From Paenibacillus sp. HB172176 (lineage in GTDB: Bacteria; Bacillota; Bacilli; Paenibacillales; Paenibacillaceae), in assembly GCF_011947265.1 (NCBI RefSeq), contig NZ_JAATHD010000007.1, forward strand, positions 92,070-156,069: a DNA stretch of 64,000 bases, read 5' to 3'. Below are positions 1 through 9,122 of this stretch, piece after piece; the stretch's first letter is position 1, and each line of letters begins with the position of its first letter. A model generated the notes under the pieces. It saw nothing but the letters and a program-made list of their open reading frames with translations. It was not told the origin of the DNA and made no database searches. A program made the translations under genes and the position numbers.

Positions 1-1659
1 ACGGCGACGATCGCGAAGGGAAGCGAAAGCGCGACGAAGGTGTTCGCGCTGACGGTGGTGAAGCTTGCGCAGAGCGACGCTGAGGCGGTGGCGGCAGATA
101 AGCTGGCGCTGGAGATCGCGTACGCATCGGGAGACAGTGCGTCGAGCGTGACGCAGGATGTTGGCTTGCCGACGAGCGGCGCGAATGGCACGACGATAAC
201 ATGGAGCAGCGATGCGCCGGGCGTGGTCGGAGAGGACGGCGCGGTAGTGCGGCCGAGCTACACGACAGGCGATGCATCGGTGACGTTGACGGCGACGATC
301 GCGAAGGGAAGCGAAAGCGCCACAAAGACGTTCGCGCTGACGGTAGTGAAGTTGGCATCGCTTCCTGACGACAGCGACGACAGACCAGCGAGGGATTATA
401 CGGAGGATCATGTTCTCATGTCCATCAATGGAAGCGCGGTTGCTCAATCGCTGACTTCTTATATGCGTTATGCGAATGGAGTTAATCTGCTTGTTGTCCA
501 TGTCGCGAACGAAGCGCAGCTTCAGGCAGCGCTCGGTAAATTTGACAAACCTGAGCTTCATTTCAAATTGGATGATTTGTCCATGTTCCAAAATATATCG
601 TTGGAATTTAGCTATTCCATGGTCAATTGGATGGTGGAGCATAACGTTTCGGTACAGCTTGATACGGCGCAGGGGAAATTCCATGTGGCAATGGCCAAGC
701 TAGGCCTGACGGAATGGACATCCAGTAATCAAGCGGATGCGAGCTTGCAGCCTATCAAGGTGGCCTTGACGCTCCAGGCGGTTACGAGCGAGATTGAGGA
801 ACAAATTCAAAAAGAAGCGGCTGCTGATTCATTTATGATCATGTCGGAGCCAATAGAAGCGAGCGCGGCTATTATAAGAGGCTCGGAAAAAATCGCACTG
901 ACGAGTTTTAAGGATTACGCAGTGCTTACGCTTCCGCTTTCGAATGAAGCAGCCGCCGGCGAACCCAAAACCGCTGTTTATTGGAGCGAAGGAAAAGGCT
1001 TTGCGACTCAGCCGACCAACCTGCAAGGAGAGGAGGCAGAGCTGCGAACCTTGAACGGAGGCATCTTCGTGTTAATCTCAAACACAGCTTCTTTCAAAGA
1101 TACCGAGGGTCGTTGGAGCGCGTCGGATGTGAAGGATATGGCTGAGCGGCTTTTGGTGGAGGGCAGGTCGGCAAGCAGCTTTGAGCCGACACGCAGCATG
1201 ACACGCGCAGAGTTTGCGACATTAATTGTTCGTGCGTTGGCTTTGCCTTCTGCCAGCTCCACCAGTGGCAGCTTCGCGGATATTCCAGAGGAGGCTTGGT
1301 ATGCGAACTCCATTGCCGTTGCGGCGGCATTCGGACTGTTCAAAGGAGACGTCAACGGCGATTTCGCTCCGATGCGGCTGCTGACGCGTCAGGAGGCGGC
1401 GACAATTATTGCTCGTGCCCAGGCTATCATGGGAATTGCGTCTGCCCCAACAAACGTTGAAGCAGAGGAGCAGCTTGATCACTGGCGGGATGCGGATTCT
1501 ATTGCCGCGTGGGCGCGTCAAGCAATGGCCGGCATGATTGAGCAAGGCATTCTATTAGGGGACGGCAACGCGGGCATCCGCCCAGAGGAGAATGTCTCCA
1601 GAGAAGAAATGACGGCCATGCTTCGTCGGATGCTGCAAGCAGCGGGATGGATTAATTAA
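1..1659 (+). CDS. SLH-domain surface protein with Ig-like repeats, 5' truncated
   Basis: The frame is open from base 1, so only the C-terminal part of a larger secreted protein is present; the GTG at 40 is an internal codon. Two near-identical stretches (1-66 and 289-354, offset 288 bp or 96 residues) mark tandem bacterial Ig-like modules (pattern TWSSD...GEDG...TFALTVVK). A middle section of about 230 residues is unassigned. The C-terminus (from about base 1110) carries three SLH repeats, with motifs such as RAEFATLIVRAL and REEMTAMLRRML, which in this group hold proteins to pyruvylated wall polymer. Any enzymatic module would lie upstream of the window. SLH assignment is firm; the function of the whole protein is unknown. 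Confidence 0.85.
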   Translation, partial: TATIAKGSESATKVFALTVVKLAQSDAEAVAADKLALEIAYASGDSASSVTQDVGLPTSGANGTTITWSSDAPGVVGEDGAVVRPSYTTGDASVTLTATIAKGSESATKTFALTVVKLASLPDDSDDRPARDYTEDHVLMSINGSAVAQSLTSYMRYANGVNLLVVHVANEAQLQAALGKFDKPELHFKLDDLSMFQNISLEFSYSMVNWMVEHNVSVQLDTAQGKFHVAMAKLGLTEWTSSNQADASLQPIKVALTLQAVTSEIEEQIQKEAAADSFMIMSEPIEASAAIIRGSEKIALTSFKDYAVLTLPLSNEAAAGEPKTAVYWSEGKGFATQPTNLQGEEAELRTLNGGIFVLISNTASFKDTEGRWSASDVKDMAERLLVEGRSASSFEPTRSMTRAEFATLIVRALALPSASSTSGSFADIPEEAWYANSIAVAAAFGLFKGDVNGDFAPMRLLTRQEAATIIARAQAIMGIASAPTNVEAEEQLDHWRDADSIAAWARQAMAGMIEQGILLGDGNAGIRPEENVSREEMTAMLRRMLQAAGWIN

Positions 1660-1698
1660 TCCGATCCCTCCGCTTCTTCCCTCTCACCCGTCTCAAAT

Positions 1699-1730
1699 CT
1701 ATGAATAGAATAGGATGAATGCATTCATAG
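1699..1730. promoter_or_regulatory. Nested palindromes upstream of the FAD oxidoreductase
   Basis: ATGAATGCATTCAT at 1715-1728 is a perfect 14-bp palindrome, and CTATGAAT (1699-1706) pairs with ATTCATAG (1723-1730). Placed just before a ribosome site and GTG start, this looks like an operator. The regulator is not evident. Confidence 0.4.
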
Positions 1731-1747
1731 ATAACAGAGGTGGTAGA

Positions 1748-3100
1748 GTGTCTGTGGAGGCCAATTGCTTCAAGGGTTTAACGGGAGTAGTCGTAACCAT
1801 GGGGAGTCCGGTGTACGAAGAAGCTCGTCAGGAGTGGAACCGCGCAGTCAACAAATTTCCTGTGGTCATCGTCTATTGCGAACAAAAGCAGGATGTTGTC
1901 CATGCAATTCGGTGGGCGCGTCGTCGAGACGTCGGAATACGGATTCGGTCTGGCGGGCATCATTACGAGGGATATTCAACCGGCAATTGCGTGCTGGTTA
2001 TTGATATTAGTCGAATGAACGCCTTAAAGCTGGATTCCGGGAGAAAGCTGCTTCGTGTTGAAGCCGGAGTGAAGAATACAGAGGTATATGATTTCGTCGG
2101 ATCTAACGGATTTGTCTTCCCAGGGGGAACCTGTCCCACGGTTGGCGTCTCGGGCTTTACGCTTGGAGGCGGCTGGGGATTCTCCAGCAGACGATACGGT
2201 CTCGGGTGCGACAGCTTGGAGGAATTGGAGCTGGTTGACTATAAGGGAAAGCTTATCAAGGCAAGCCGGTTTTGCAATCCGGATCTGTTCTGGGCGTGCC
2301 GGGGCGCTGGAGGCGGTAACTTTGGCGTTGTCGTTGGCCTGACCTTTCGCCTCTCGAAACCGAAGCTCGACCGGGTGACGCTCCTCAGGTTCTATTATAT
2401 CGGCACAACCAGAGCCAAGCAGGCCAGGGTCATGAATGTTTGGCAGCGGTGGTTGCCAGGGCTGGATCCTCGGATGACGCTCATGACAAGCTTTTACAAT
2501 GCGAAGGACGAGGGTTTGGGCATTTTTGCAACGGGCTTCTTCTACGGATCAGCCGCAGAAGCCAGACGAATTTTACAGCCATTTGCAGAGGTGGAAGGCT
2601 TCCGACTGGAGCTGGAAACCTCCCCCTTCCTTGAGGCCGTGAAAAAGGTGGAGGCTTCCTACCCTCCCTATGAGAAGTTCCAATCAACAGGAAGATTTGT
2701 CTACAAGCTTTATTCCCGCCAGGAGCTGGAGAGGCTTGCCGGTTTGGTGCAGCATCCTGCGGAGGGCTCCGTATACACGGCTGTTTCCTTCTATGCGCTG
2801 GGAGGGAAGATTAGCGACAAGGACAGAAGGGATACGGCTTTCTACTATAGAGACGCCAGATACATTCTGGGCATACAGTCGGTCTGGACGGAAGATGCAT
2901 TCGCGGAGAACAATCGTGCTTGGCTTCGCGAGCGATTCACCTATGTGAGGTCGATAACGAAAGGCTCCTATGTCAACTTTCCAATCAGCCGTCTGCGAAA
3001 CTATGAACGGGCGTATTTCGGAGGCAATGCGGCGCGATTGAAGCGTATTAATCAAAAATACGATCCGCTGCAGGTATTCCGCTTCCCCCAGGGTCTTTGA
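1748..3100 (+). CDS. FAD-linked oxidoreductase, berberine bridge enzyme type
   Basis: Flavin oxidoreductase of the FAD_binding_4 plus BBE family, which oxidises alcohols, sugars or alkaloid-like substrates with oxygen. RSGGHHYEGYS near the N-terminus holds the histidine that binds FAD covalently in this family. The later FPGGTCPTVGVSGFTLGGG holds the cysteine that makes the second flavin bond, so bicovalent FAD is likely. The C-terminal YVNFP and PLQVFRFPQ segments match the BBE domain. No signal peptide is seen, so it is probably cytoplasmic. GTG 1748 (or GTG 1754), after AGAGGTGG, is preferred over ATG 1715, which lies inside a palindrome and lacks a spaced ribosome site. Monocistronic; the substrate cannot be told. 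Confidence 0.85.
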   Translation: MSVEANCFKGLTGVVVTMGSPVYEEARQEWNRAVNKFPVVIVYCEQKQDVVHAIRWARRRDVGIRIRSGGHHYEGYSTGNCVLVIDISRMNALKLDSGRKLLRVEAGVKNTEVYDFVGSNGFVFPGGTCPTVGVSGFTLGGGWGFSSRRYGLGCDSLEELELVDYKGKLIKASRFCNPDLFWACRGAGGGNFGVVVGLTFRLSKPKLDRVTLLRFYYIGTTRAKQARVMNVWQRWLPGLDPRMTLMTSFYNAKDEGLGIFATGFFYGSAAEARRILQPFAEVEGFRLELETSPFLEAVKKVEASYPPYEKFQSTGRFVYKLYSRQELERLAGLVQHPAEGSVYTAVSFYALGGKISDKDRRDTAFYYRDARYILGIQSVWTEDAFAENNRAWLRERFTYVRSITKGSYVNFPISRLRNYERAYFGGNAARLKRINQKYDPLQVFRFPQGL

Positions 3101-3109
3101 TAAACGGCA

Positions 3110-3150
3110 AACGGCCTCAGTCCCCAATATGACTGAGGCCGTTCTTTTAT
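3110..3150 (+). terminator. Terminator of the FAD oxidoreductase gene
   Basis: AACGGCCTCAGT (3110-3121) pairs perfectly with ACTGAGGCCGTT (3132-3143), followed by TCTTTTA. It starts 10 bases after the stop codon. Confidence 0.85.
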
Positions 3151-3196
3151 ATTTCATGGGAAGGAGAGGCCGCTACGCCACTACGCCGCTATCCCG

Positions 3197-4732
3197 CTAC
3201 GCTCCGCTTATTCGCGGCATCGGCATGGCTTCCTTGCCAAGCTCTGCCCAGAGCATTCGCTGCAGGAGCTCCGTCTTCAAGGGCGCGCTATCAGGATCAT
3301 CCCACAAATTGCGCAGCTCCTTCGGATCCTCCTGGAGGTCGAACAGCTCCCCGTATGGTCGGTTGTAGTATACGGTCAGCTTATAGCGCTGGTCTACGTA
3401 TGTTTTGAGATGGACAGTGGTCGGTTCGTGGCGGTTCTCGCAGAGAACATGATCGCGCGCCTCGGAGTCCCGGCCTTCCCATACGGCGCCCTGATCCACC
3501 CCGGTCATCCGTCCGGGAACATTCAGTCCTGCGTAACGAAGGAATGTCGGCGCCAGATCCACCAGCGACTGAAGAGCGGGGGATACGCGCCTCGCCGGCA
3601 CGCGGCCGGGATAGCGGACAAGGAAGGGAATGCGCAGCAGGTCCTCGTAATGGAACGCGCCCTTCTTGACCAGCCCGTGATGGCCGCATACCTCCCCGTG
3701 ATCGGTCGTGAAGACGACAAGCGTATTCTCGGTAAGTCCAAGCTTGTCGAGCTTGTCCAGAATCTTCCCGATATAGCGATCCATGAGGCTGATCATACCG
3801 TAATAGACAGCCAGATCCTTGGCAACTTGCCCGCTCTCCCTGACATGGGAACGGAAGCCGTGAATGAACTTGCCCGATTCCTCATAATCGGAGAAGTCCG
3901 GATTGATCTCCTGCGTCAGGCGAAGATGCGGAGGATTCCGGTCATGCTCGCCGGGAACAGCCGCCGGAACCGTGAGCTCCGCCGGATCGTACATGGTGTC
4001 CCATGGCTCTGGAGCGAGATAGGGATCATGCGGATCGAAGAAGCTCGCCCACAGGAAGAACGGTTCGCCTTCTTCTGCATATTCCTCCATTAAGCCGTTC
4101 GTACGATCCGCGATCCAGGCGTCCTGGTGGAAGGCTTCCGGCAAGTGCCAGCGATGTCCGGACCAGCCCTTGCCTTTGCCATTACCGTTAGCGTTGTCGG
4201 GCTCAACCTCGAAATAATCGCGCCAGTTCGCCAGCCCCTTCTCCTCCATCCATAAAGCGTAATGCTGGCCGACATGCCGCTCGTTCGCATGGTTGCGAGC
4301 CAGCTCCACGCGTTCGAAGCCGTAGAAGGGGCCGTGGAACTCTCGCCAGTACTCCAAATCATGCAGGAGCGGATGCGCTTCCAGCGATTCATATTCAGGC
4401 GTCGAGGCAAGCGGTTGGAAATGCGCCTTGCCGACGAGCGCTGTTCGGTATCCGCTCTCGGCCAGCTCCTGTCCGACGGTCGGCACCTCTTCACTTAGCT
4501 TTGTACCCAGAGACCATGCTCCATGCTGACTCGGGTACATCCCGGTAAGGATGGACGCCCGTGACGGCGTGCAGGTCGGATTTGGGCAGTAGGCCCGTCG
4601 GAACGCCGTCCCTTCCCTCGCGAGCCGGTCCAGATTAGGCGTCCGAATCTCGGAATTAAACGCGCCGATCGTATTCCAATGCTGTTGGTCGCTTGTTATT
4701 AATAGAATATTAGGTGGTTTTTTTGCGCTCAC
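3197..4732 (-). CDS. Sulfatase (arylsulfatase/choline-sulfatase family)
   Basis: Type I sulfatase, 511 residues. The N-terminus has the metal-binding NILLITSDQQ motif, and Cys54-Thr-Pro-Ser-Arg followed by ASILTG is the signature whose cysteine is turned into the catalytic formylglycine. DHGE later contributes to the metal site. No signal peptide is visible, so it would act on imported sulfated sugars; the maturase is not in the window. GTG start at 4732, preceded by GAGGAGGAGGAG with 6-8 nt spacing. It is the last gene of the leftward operon with the glycosidase, binding protein and permeases, 35 bp after the glycosidase stop. That context argues for removing sulfate esters from a polysaccharide. 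Substrate is inferred from neighbours only. Confidence 0.9.
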   Translation of the reverse strand: MSAKKPPNILLITSDQQHWNTIGAFNSEIRTPNLDRLAREGTAFRRAYCPNPTCTPSRASILTGMYPSQHGAWSLGTKLSEEVPTVGQELAESGYRTALVGKAHFQPLASTPEYESLEAHPLLHDLEYWREFHGPFYGFERVELARNHANERHVGQHYALWMEEKGLANWRDYFEVEPDNANGNGKGKGWSGHRWHLPEAFHQDAWIADRTNGLMEEYAEEGEPFFLWASFFDPHDPYLAPEPWDTMYDPAELTVPAAVPGEHDRNPPHLRLTQEINPDFSDYEESGKFIHGFRSHVRESGQVAKDLAVYYGMISLMDRYIGKILDKLDKLGLTENTLVVFTTDHGEVCGHHGLVKKGAFHYEDLLRIPFLVRYPGRVPARRVSPALQSLVDLAPTFLRYAGLNVPGRMTGVDQGAVWEGRDSEARDHVLCENRHEPTTVHLKTYVDQRYKLTVYYNRPYGELFDLQEDPKELRNLWDDPDSAPLKTELLQRMLWAELGKEAMPMPRISGA

Positions 4733-4767
4733 GCGAAGCTCCTCCTCCTCTAGATGTCAAATGCTGT

Positions 4768-7476
4768 CTACTCCACGTAGGGCAATACGTTCATGAAGTG
4801 TACATATACGTCATAGTCTTCGTCGGCCTCGACTGTCTGGACGGCGAACTTCGACACATCGCTTACCGCATGCTCGAAGGCGAAGTCCTCGGCTACGACG
4901 TTGCCGCCGCTTACCAGGCTGTACGTATTCTCGCCCGGATCGACGATAAGCGTCAGATTCACGGTCTTCTTCACCAGTACGCCGTATTTGTCATAGCCCT
5001 GAAACAAGTCCGTCTGCACGACAACCGGCGTCCCTCCGTCGAAGGCGATCAAATCGGAATCATCCACCTTCAGCTTCAAGGCGACCGTACTATTATCGGA
5101 GACGAATACCCATGCGCCGTCGGTGAAGGAGTCCACCTTCAGTCCGAAATTGAGCATCATCTTGCCTGATTGAGCCGAGAAGGAATAGCTGGCGTAGACC
5201 TTGTCCGTGCCCGTATCGGAGAGCTTCAGGCTGTTGTTGAAGGGGCTGACGGCGTCGTAGGAATCGGTAATTCCTTCCACGGAGGCCGATCCGGACAGCG
5301 CGTTGACGTACCAGCCGGAGGGAGCTGCCCCTCTGGTCATGCCGACGAAGTACTCCGCCGCGACGGGATCGGCATGCGGCGCTTCCTGCGTGCCCTCGTG
5401 GATCATGGCCAGAAGCTCCGCCTCGGACAGCGCCTTGCCGTAGATGCGCAGATCATCAATCTCGCCGTCCCATTCCTCATTCGTCGCATCCGGCGACTTG
5501 TGCATGCCAACTCTCATGCCTGCCGTGCTGGCATACGGCGAGCTGCTCGCCGAGCTGTCTTCCAACTGACCGTTGACGTAGAGCTTCTTGTCGGCGCCGC
5601 TGCTCGTAACGGCGACATGCGTCCATTCGCCAAGCGGAATCTGGCTTGTCGACGCAAGCGCCGAGCCGCCCCACGAGCCCAGCGTCCCCGTGGCGGAATC
5701 TCGGAAAAGCCAGGTCGCGCCGCTGCCGAGCTGCTGCAGAATGATCTGCCGCGTTCCCTGCGCCGAATCCAGCTTCACCCAGGCGGCTGCCGTATAGTCG
5801 GAAGAGCCGGGATCTATAACTGCGGGAAGCTCCGCGTGATCATCGATTCCATCAAGCTGCAGCGCATTGGCGAATTTGCCGGCTGCGAAGGCCGCTCCGC
5901 CGTACAAGGCCGCGTCGTTGCCGTTCCCGGACGCATCCGCGGCAGTCGTCCCCCCAGTCTCGTCGAATGTCCAGAGCCCGAGCTGCGAGGGACTGAATTT
6001 CACCACGGTTAACGAGCATCCTTCGAGCGTTGTGGAGAAGGCGTCTCCGCTAAGCGCGATGGAACCGCTTCTGTCGTATTGCGGCGAATAGTCTCCGCAG
6101 GAGGAGCCCTTAAAGACGAAACGCTCGTATCCGGAGGGCGTATCGTAGTTGTCCAGCGACACGTCTACGTCCACCGGCTCGCTGTCCTTGTTGAGCAGGA
6201 ACACGTTCAAGTCATGACCGCTCGAATCGTAGGAGGCATAAGCGCGCACATAGCCGCTTTGCTCCGTGGCATCCACGAGCTGATCGAACAGATTCTCGTT
6301 GATAATCTTCACAATTTCGCCCAGGGGCGTCCGATTGCCGGTGGAGTCGTTGTACAGGACGTTGGCCAGTCCGCCGTCGCCATGCTCGCCGCCCCAGGGC
6401 GTCCTTGTATTCCAGATGTACGTATAGGCAACGTTCGGCATGGCAATCTGCTGCATTTGCATCTCGAAGAGCGCCAGCGCGCGATACGCATCATTCACGC
6501 CTTGTCCCTCAGGCCAGCTTCCGAAGGCGTTCGTCTCCGTTACGAACAAATCCAACCCCTTGTTCTCAGCGTTCGTCTCCATGGCGGTCACGTTGTCCGT
6601 CATATCGCCTGTCCAATCTCGCCAAGCCTCGTACCCGTCCTGCGCCCAGGCTTTTCCGAACGAGTACTGATGGGCAGAGGCGAAATCCACATATCCGGCA
6701 GCGTTATTGTATATCGTATTGAACCAGGTTTGATTGTTCAGAATGCCCGGACCGGTCTTAATTGATGGATCCTCGGCCTTCATTGCCGCGGCAATCTGCT
6801 TGTACACATCCACGTAATTGTCGTCATCGAGAACCCCATCCGTATCCTTGAGCGGCAAATAGGGTGTCTGAAGCGCGTCGGCATGATGATCCTGCTCGTT
6901 GCCGAGCTGCCAGTAGGTGACGTTGTAGCCCTTATCCTTGGCGTATTTCACCCACGCCGCAGCAGAATCGACCAGTTCGCTAAAGCTCGGGCCGTCGGCA
7001 TAGCGATGCGCCATCACGTTCACGACGACCAGCGGCTCGATGCCATTCCGCTCGCAGATGGCCATGTATTCGTCGAAGTCCATGGCGCTTTTGAAGGTTC
7101 CGTCGGCATTGACCGCCCATTCCCAGACGCCCGGCGCTTGACTCATCGCCGCCACCTTCGGGGTCAAGGTTCCCCCGTATGTGCCGTCGGCGTCCCACAA
7201 GTAATTGTTCGCGAGATGTCCGTAAGGGAATCTGAGCGAGCCCGCCTGCATTTCCCTGTATTGTTCTTCGCTGCTCTTGTCTTTCACATGGTACAGGTCA
7301 GAATCCATCAGGAATGTTGCGTTCAAGCCAATCGGCTTGTTGGACGCGGAGAACGTCTTCACGACGTTCGCGACATCCACCGTGATGCTTTCCGCCGCAT
7401 GTACCCGCATCTCTCTCGTGGAAACGAACATCAGGCTGAGCATAATCGACAAGCAGATCATCGCAATCTTCTTCAT
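4768..7476 (-). CDS. Secreted clan GH-A glycoside hydrolase with LamG module
   Basis: About 902 residues. A signal peptide (MKKIAMICLSIMLSLMFVS) is followed by a TIM-barrel-like catalytic region. Glu194 in YWQLGNEQ is the likely acid/base and Glu314 in FVTETNAFG the likely nucleophile, an arrangement typical of clan GH-A (families such as GH39, GH51, GH79); the exact family cannot be fixed by eye. Around residues 495-690 lies a LamG/concanavalin-like module (LGLWTFDETGG ... DGEIDDLRIYGKALS), and the last 200 residues form an unassigned beta-rich domain. ATG 7476 is preferred over GTG 7482 because AGGGAG is 8 nt before the ATG. It sits between the solute-binding protein and the sulfatase, so it probably cuts the same sulfated polymer outside the cell. 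Confidence 0.8.
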   Translation of the reverse strand: MKKIAMICLSIMLSLMFVSTREMRVHAAESITVDVANVVKTFSASNKPIGLNATFLMDSDLYHVKDKSSEEQYREMQAGSLRFPYGHLANNYLWDADGTYGGTLTPKVAAMSQAPGVWEWAVNADGTFKSAMDFDEYMAICERNGIEPLVVVNVMAHRYADGPSFSELVDSAAAWVKYAKDKGYNVTYWQLGNEQDHHADALQTPYLPLKDTDGVLDDDNYVDVYKQIAAAMKAEDPSIKTGPGILNNQTWFNTIYNNAAGYVDFASAHQYSFGKAWAQDGYEAWRDWTGDMTDNVTAMETNAENKGLDLFVTETNAFGSWPEGQGVNDAYRALALFEMQMQQIAMPNVAYTYIWNTRTPWGGEHGDGGLANVLYNDSTGNRTPLGEIVKIINENLFDQLVDATEQSGYVRAYASYDSSGHDLNVFLLNKDSEPVDVDVSLDNYDTPSGYERFVFKGSSCGDYSPQYDRSGSIALSGDAFSTTLEGCSLTVVKFSPSQLGLWTFDETGGTTAADASGNGNDAALYGGAAFAAGKFANALQLDGIDDHAELPAVIDPGSSDYTAAAWVKLDSAQGTRQIILQQLGSGATWLFRDSATGTLGSWGGSALASTSQIPLGEWTHVAVTSSGADKKLYVNGQLEDSSASSSPYASTAGMRVGMHKSPDATNEEWDGEIDDLRIYGKALSEAELLAMIHEGTQEAPHADPVAAEYFVGMTRGAAPSGWYVNALSGSASVEGITDSYDAVSPFNNSLKLSDTGTDKVYASYSFSAQSGKMMLNFGLKVDSFTDGAWVFVSDNSTVALKLKVDDSDLIAFDGGTPVVVQTDLFQGYDKYGVLVKKTVNLTLIVDPGENTYSLVSGGNVVAEDFAFEHAVSDVSKFAVQTVEADEDYDVYVHFMNVLPYVE

Positions 7477-7500
7477 GCACACAGCTCCCTTCGATAATAA

Positions 7501-7527
7501 GCGCCCCGATTCGATTGTCCGGGGCGC
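7501..7527 (-). terminator. Intercistronic hairpin after the binding-protein gene
   Basis: GCGCCCCG (7501-7508) pairs with CGGGGCGC (7520-7527) between the binding-protein and glycosidase genes. There is no strong U tract, so it is more likely an mRNA-stabilising or partial terminator that keeps binding-protein expression high than a full stop. Confidence 0.55.
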
Positions 7528-7541
7528 GTCCTCGTTCTCCT

Positions 7542-9074
7542 CTACTTGTTCTTATAAGCGGCGGCGTATTCATCCAGAACGCTCTGTCCGCCCTTGTCCA
7601 TCCATTGCTTGATCATATCGTCGTAGCCGGCATCGTCCACCTCGCCCATGATGTATTTCACGTCGGTGTCGATCTGCAATTGCTGCAGCTGGTTGCCCAT
7701 CTTGCTCCAGGTGTCGGAGATGAGGCCGTTCGCGGGATTGCCGACCAGGTTGGGCGCGCTCTCGTTGCTCTGTACGACCTTGTTTGCGTCGATTGCCCAT
7801 GCGAGCTTGCCTTCGTCGCTAAACTCCGGCGGCGTTAATGCCAACACGTTCATGCCGTTCAGGCCTTTCGCGTTAATAATGACATGCTTTCCGTTCTCGA
7901 GCGTGTAGTTCTCGCCCTCGGCGCCGAACAGGCGAAGCTCTTCGTAGTCGGGAGATGCAAGCGCGTCAAGCGCGCCAAGGATGGACAGCAATTCCTCCTC
8001 GGTCTTCACTGCGCTCTTCGGGAACATCAGCGTCGACCAGTACCCTAGCCCGGCGAAGGTGAGGTTCGGCCCCTGCATCTCCGACCATGCCTTGATCTCC
8101 GCTTCAGGATTGGCTTTCACAAGAGGCTCCCACACGGAATCAACGTTGCCGGTGAGCAGCCCGACCTGTCCCTTCTGATACATCTCCTCGACCTGCGCTC
8201 GTTTCGCATAGGTGAAGTCCTTGTTCATGATGTTGTTTGCGTACAAGTCTCTGTAAAATTTCAGCGCATCCCGGTATTCACTCGTTGTGAACGCGGGAAT
8301 GAATGTCCCGTTGTCCACCTTATACACGTTGGGAGCTCCGAATTTCGAAGCTACGGCGTCGAAGCCTTCAATTAAATTGTTATTCAGATAGGTGGCGAGG
8401 CCAAGCGTGTCGGCTTTGCCGTTGCCGTCCGGGTCCTCTTCCGTGAACGCCTTCAGCATGTCGTACAGCTCATCCATCGTTGTCGGGATGTCGCGGCCAA
8501 GACGGTCGAGCCAGTCCTTGCGCGCGCTGAAGCCGAGCCGCGAGATTGCCGCGCTGTCATAGAGCGCCCAGATCTTGCCGTCGACCGCGATATTGCTGTC
8601 GCGCAGCTCGCTGCGGCTGGCTTTCAAATTCGGGAATTGATCGACGTACTTCCCGACCTCCCAGAATGCGCCGGCGCGAATCGCGTTCACGATCGGCGGT
8701 TGACTGCCTTGGAAAACGACGAGAATATCGGGCAGGTCCCCGGATGCCAGCGCTACGTTGACCTTGTCCATCATGCTGGGCCCGTTCACGAATGTAGGCT
8801 CGAGCTTCGCGTTCATGGCCTCTTCGAACTGCTGGAACATCTTGCCGTCCACGTCCGGCATATCTCCCCAGTACGGCTCCAGCGTCGTGATTTCAATAGG
8901 TTCTTGTGACTTCGCGTCCTCCCCTCCGGCATTCTGCGAGCCGTTCTGAGCAGCTTGCGTCGGCTCTGTTGTCCCCTTGGCCGATTCTCCGCCGTTGTTG
9001 CTGCAGCCGGTTAATACGGCCGCGGAAGCGAGGAACGTCGCCAGGATTGTCGTAACGAATGGTTTGCTTTTCAT
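7542..9074 (-). CDS. Extracellular solute-binding lipoprotein, LplA type
   Basis: 510 residues. The lipoprotein signal peptide ends in the lipobox LTGC, followed by an acidic, Ser/Gly-rich linker. The body has features of large family-1 sugar-binding proteins (LPDILVVFQG, DPDGNGKADTLGLATYLN), where the DPDGNGK segment resembles a calcium loop. It would capture oligosaccharides outside the membrane and deliver them to the two permeases encoded just upstream; no ATPase gene is in the operon, as is usual for LplABC-type systems that share an MsmK-like ATPase. ATG start follows GGAGGGG. Confidence 0.9.
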   Translation of the reverse strand: MKSKPFVTTILATFLASAAVLTGCSNNGGESAKGTTEPTQAAQNGSQNAGGEDAKSQEPIEITTLEPYWGDMPDVDGKMFQQFEEAMNAKLEPTFVNGPSMMDKVNVALASGDLPDILVVFQGSQPPIVNAIRAGAFWEVGKYVDQFPNLKASRSELRDSNIAVDGKIWALYDSAAISRLGFSARKDWLDRLGRDIPTTMDELYDMLKAFTEEDPDGNGKADTLGLATYLNNNLIEGFDAVASKFGAPNVYKVDNGTFIPAFTTSEYRDALKFYRDLYANNIMNKDFTYAKRAQVEEMYQKGQVGLLTGNVDSVWEPLVKANPEAEIKAWSEMQGPNLTFAGLGYWSTLMFPKSAVKTEEELLSILGALDALASPDYEELRLFGAEGENYTLENGKHVIINAKGLNGMNVLALTPPEFSDEGKLAWAIDANKVVQSNESAPNLVGNPANGLISDTWSKMGNQLQQLQIDTDVKYIMGEVDDAGYDDMIKQWMDKGGQSVLDEYAAAYKNK

Positions 9075-9122
9075 CGATTTGCCCCTCCATTGCTGATATT
9101 CATTATGTTAAAGATGATTCTA

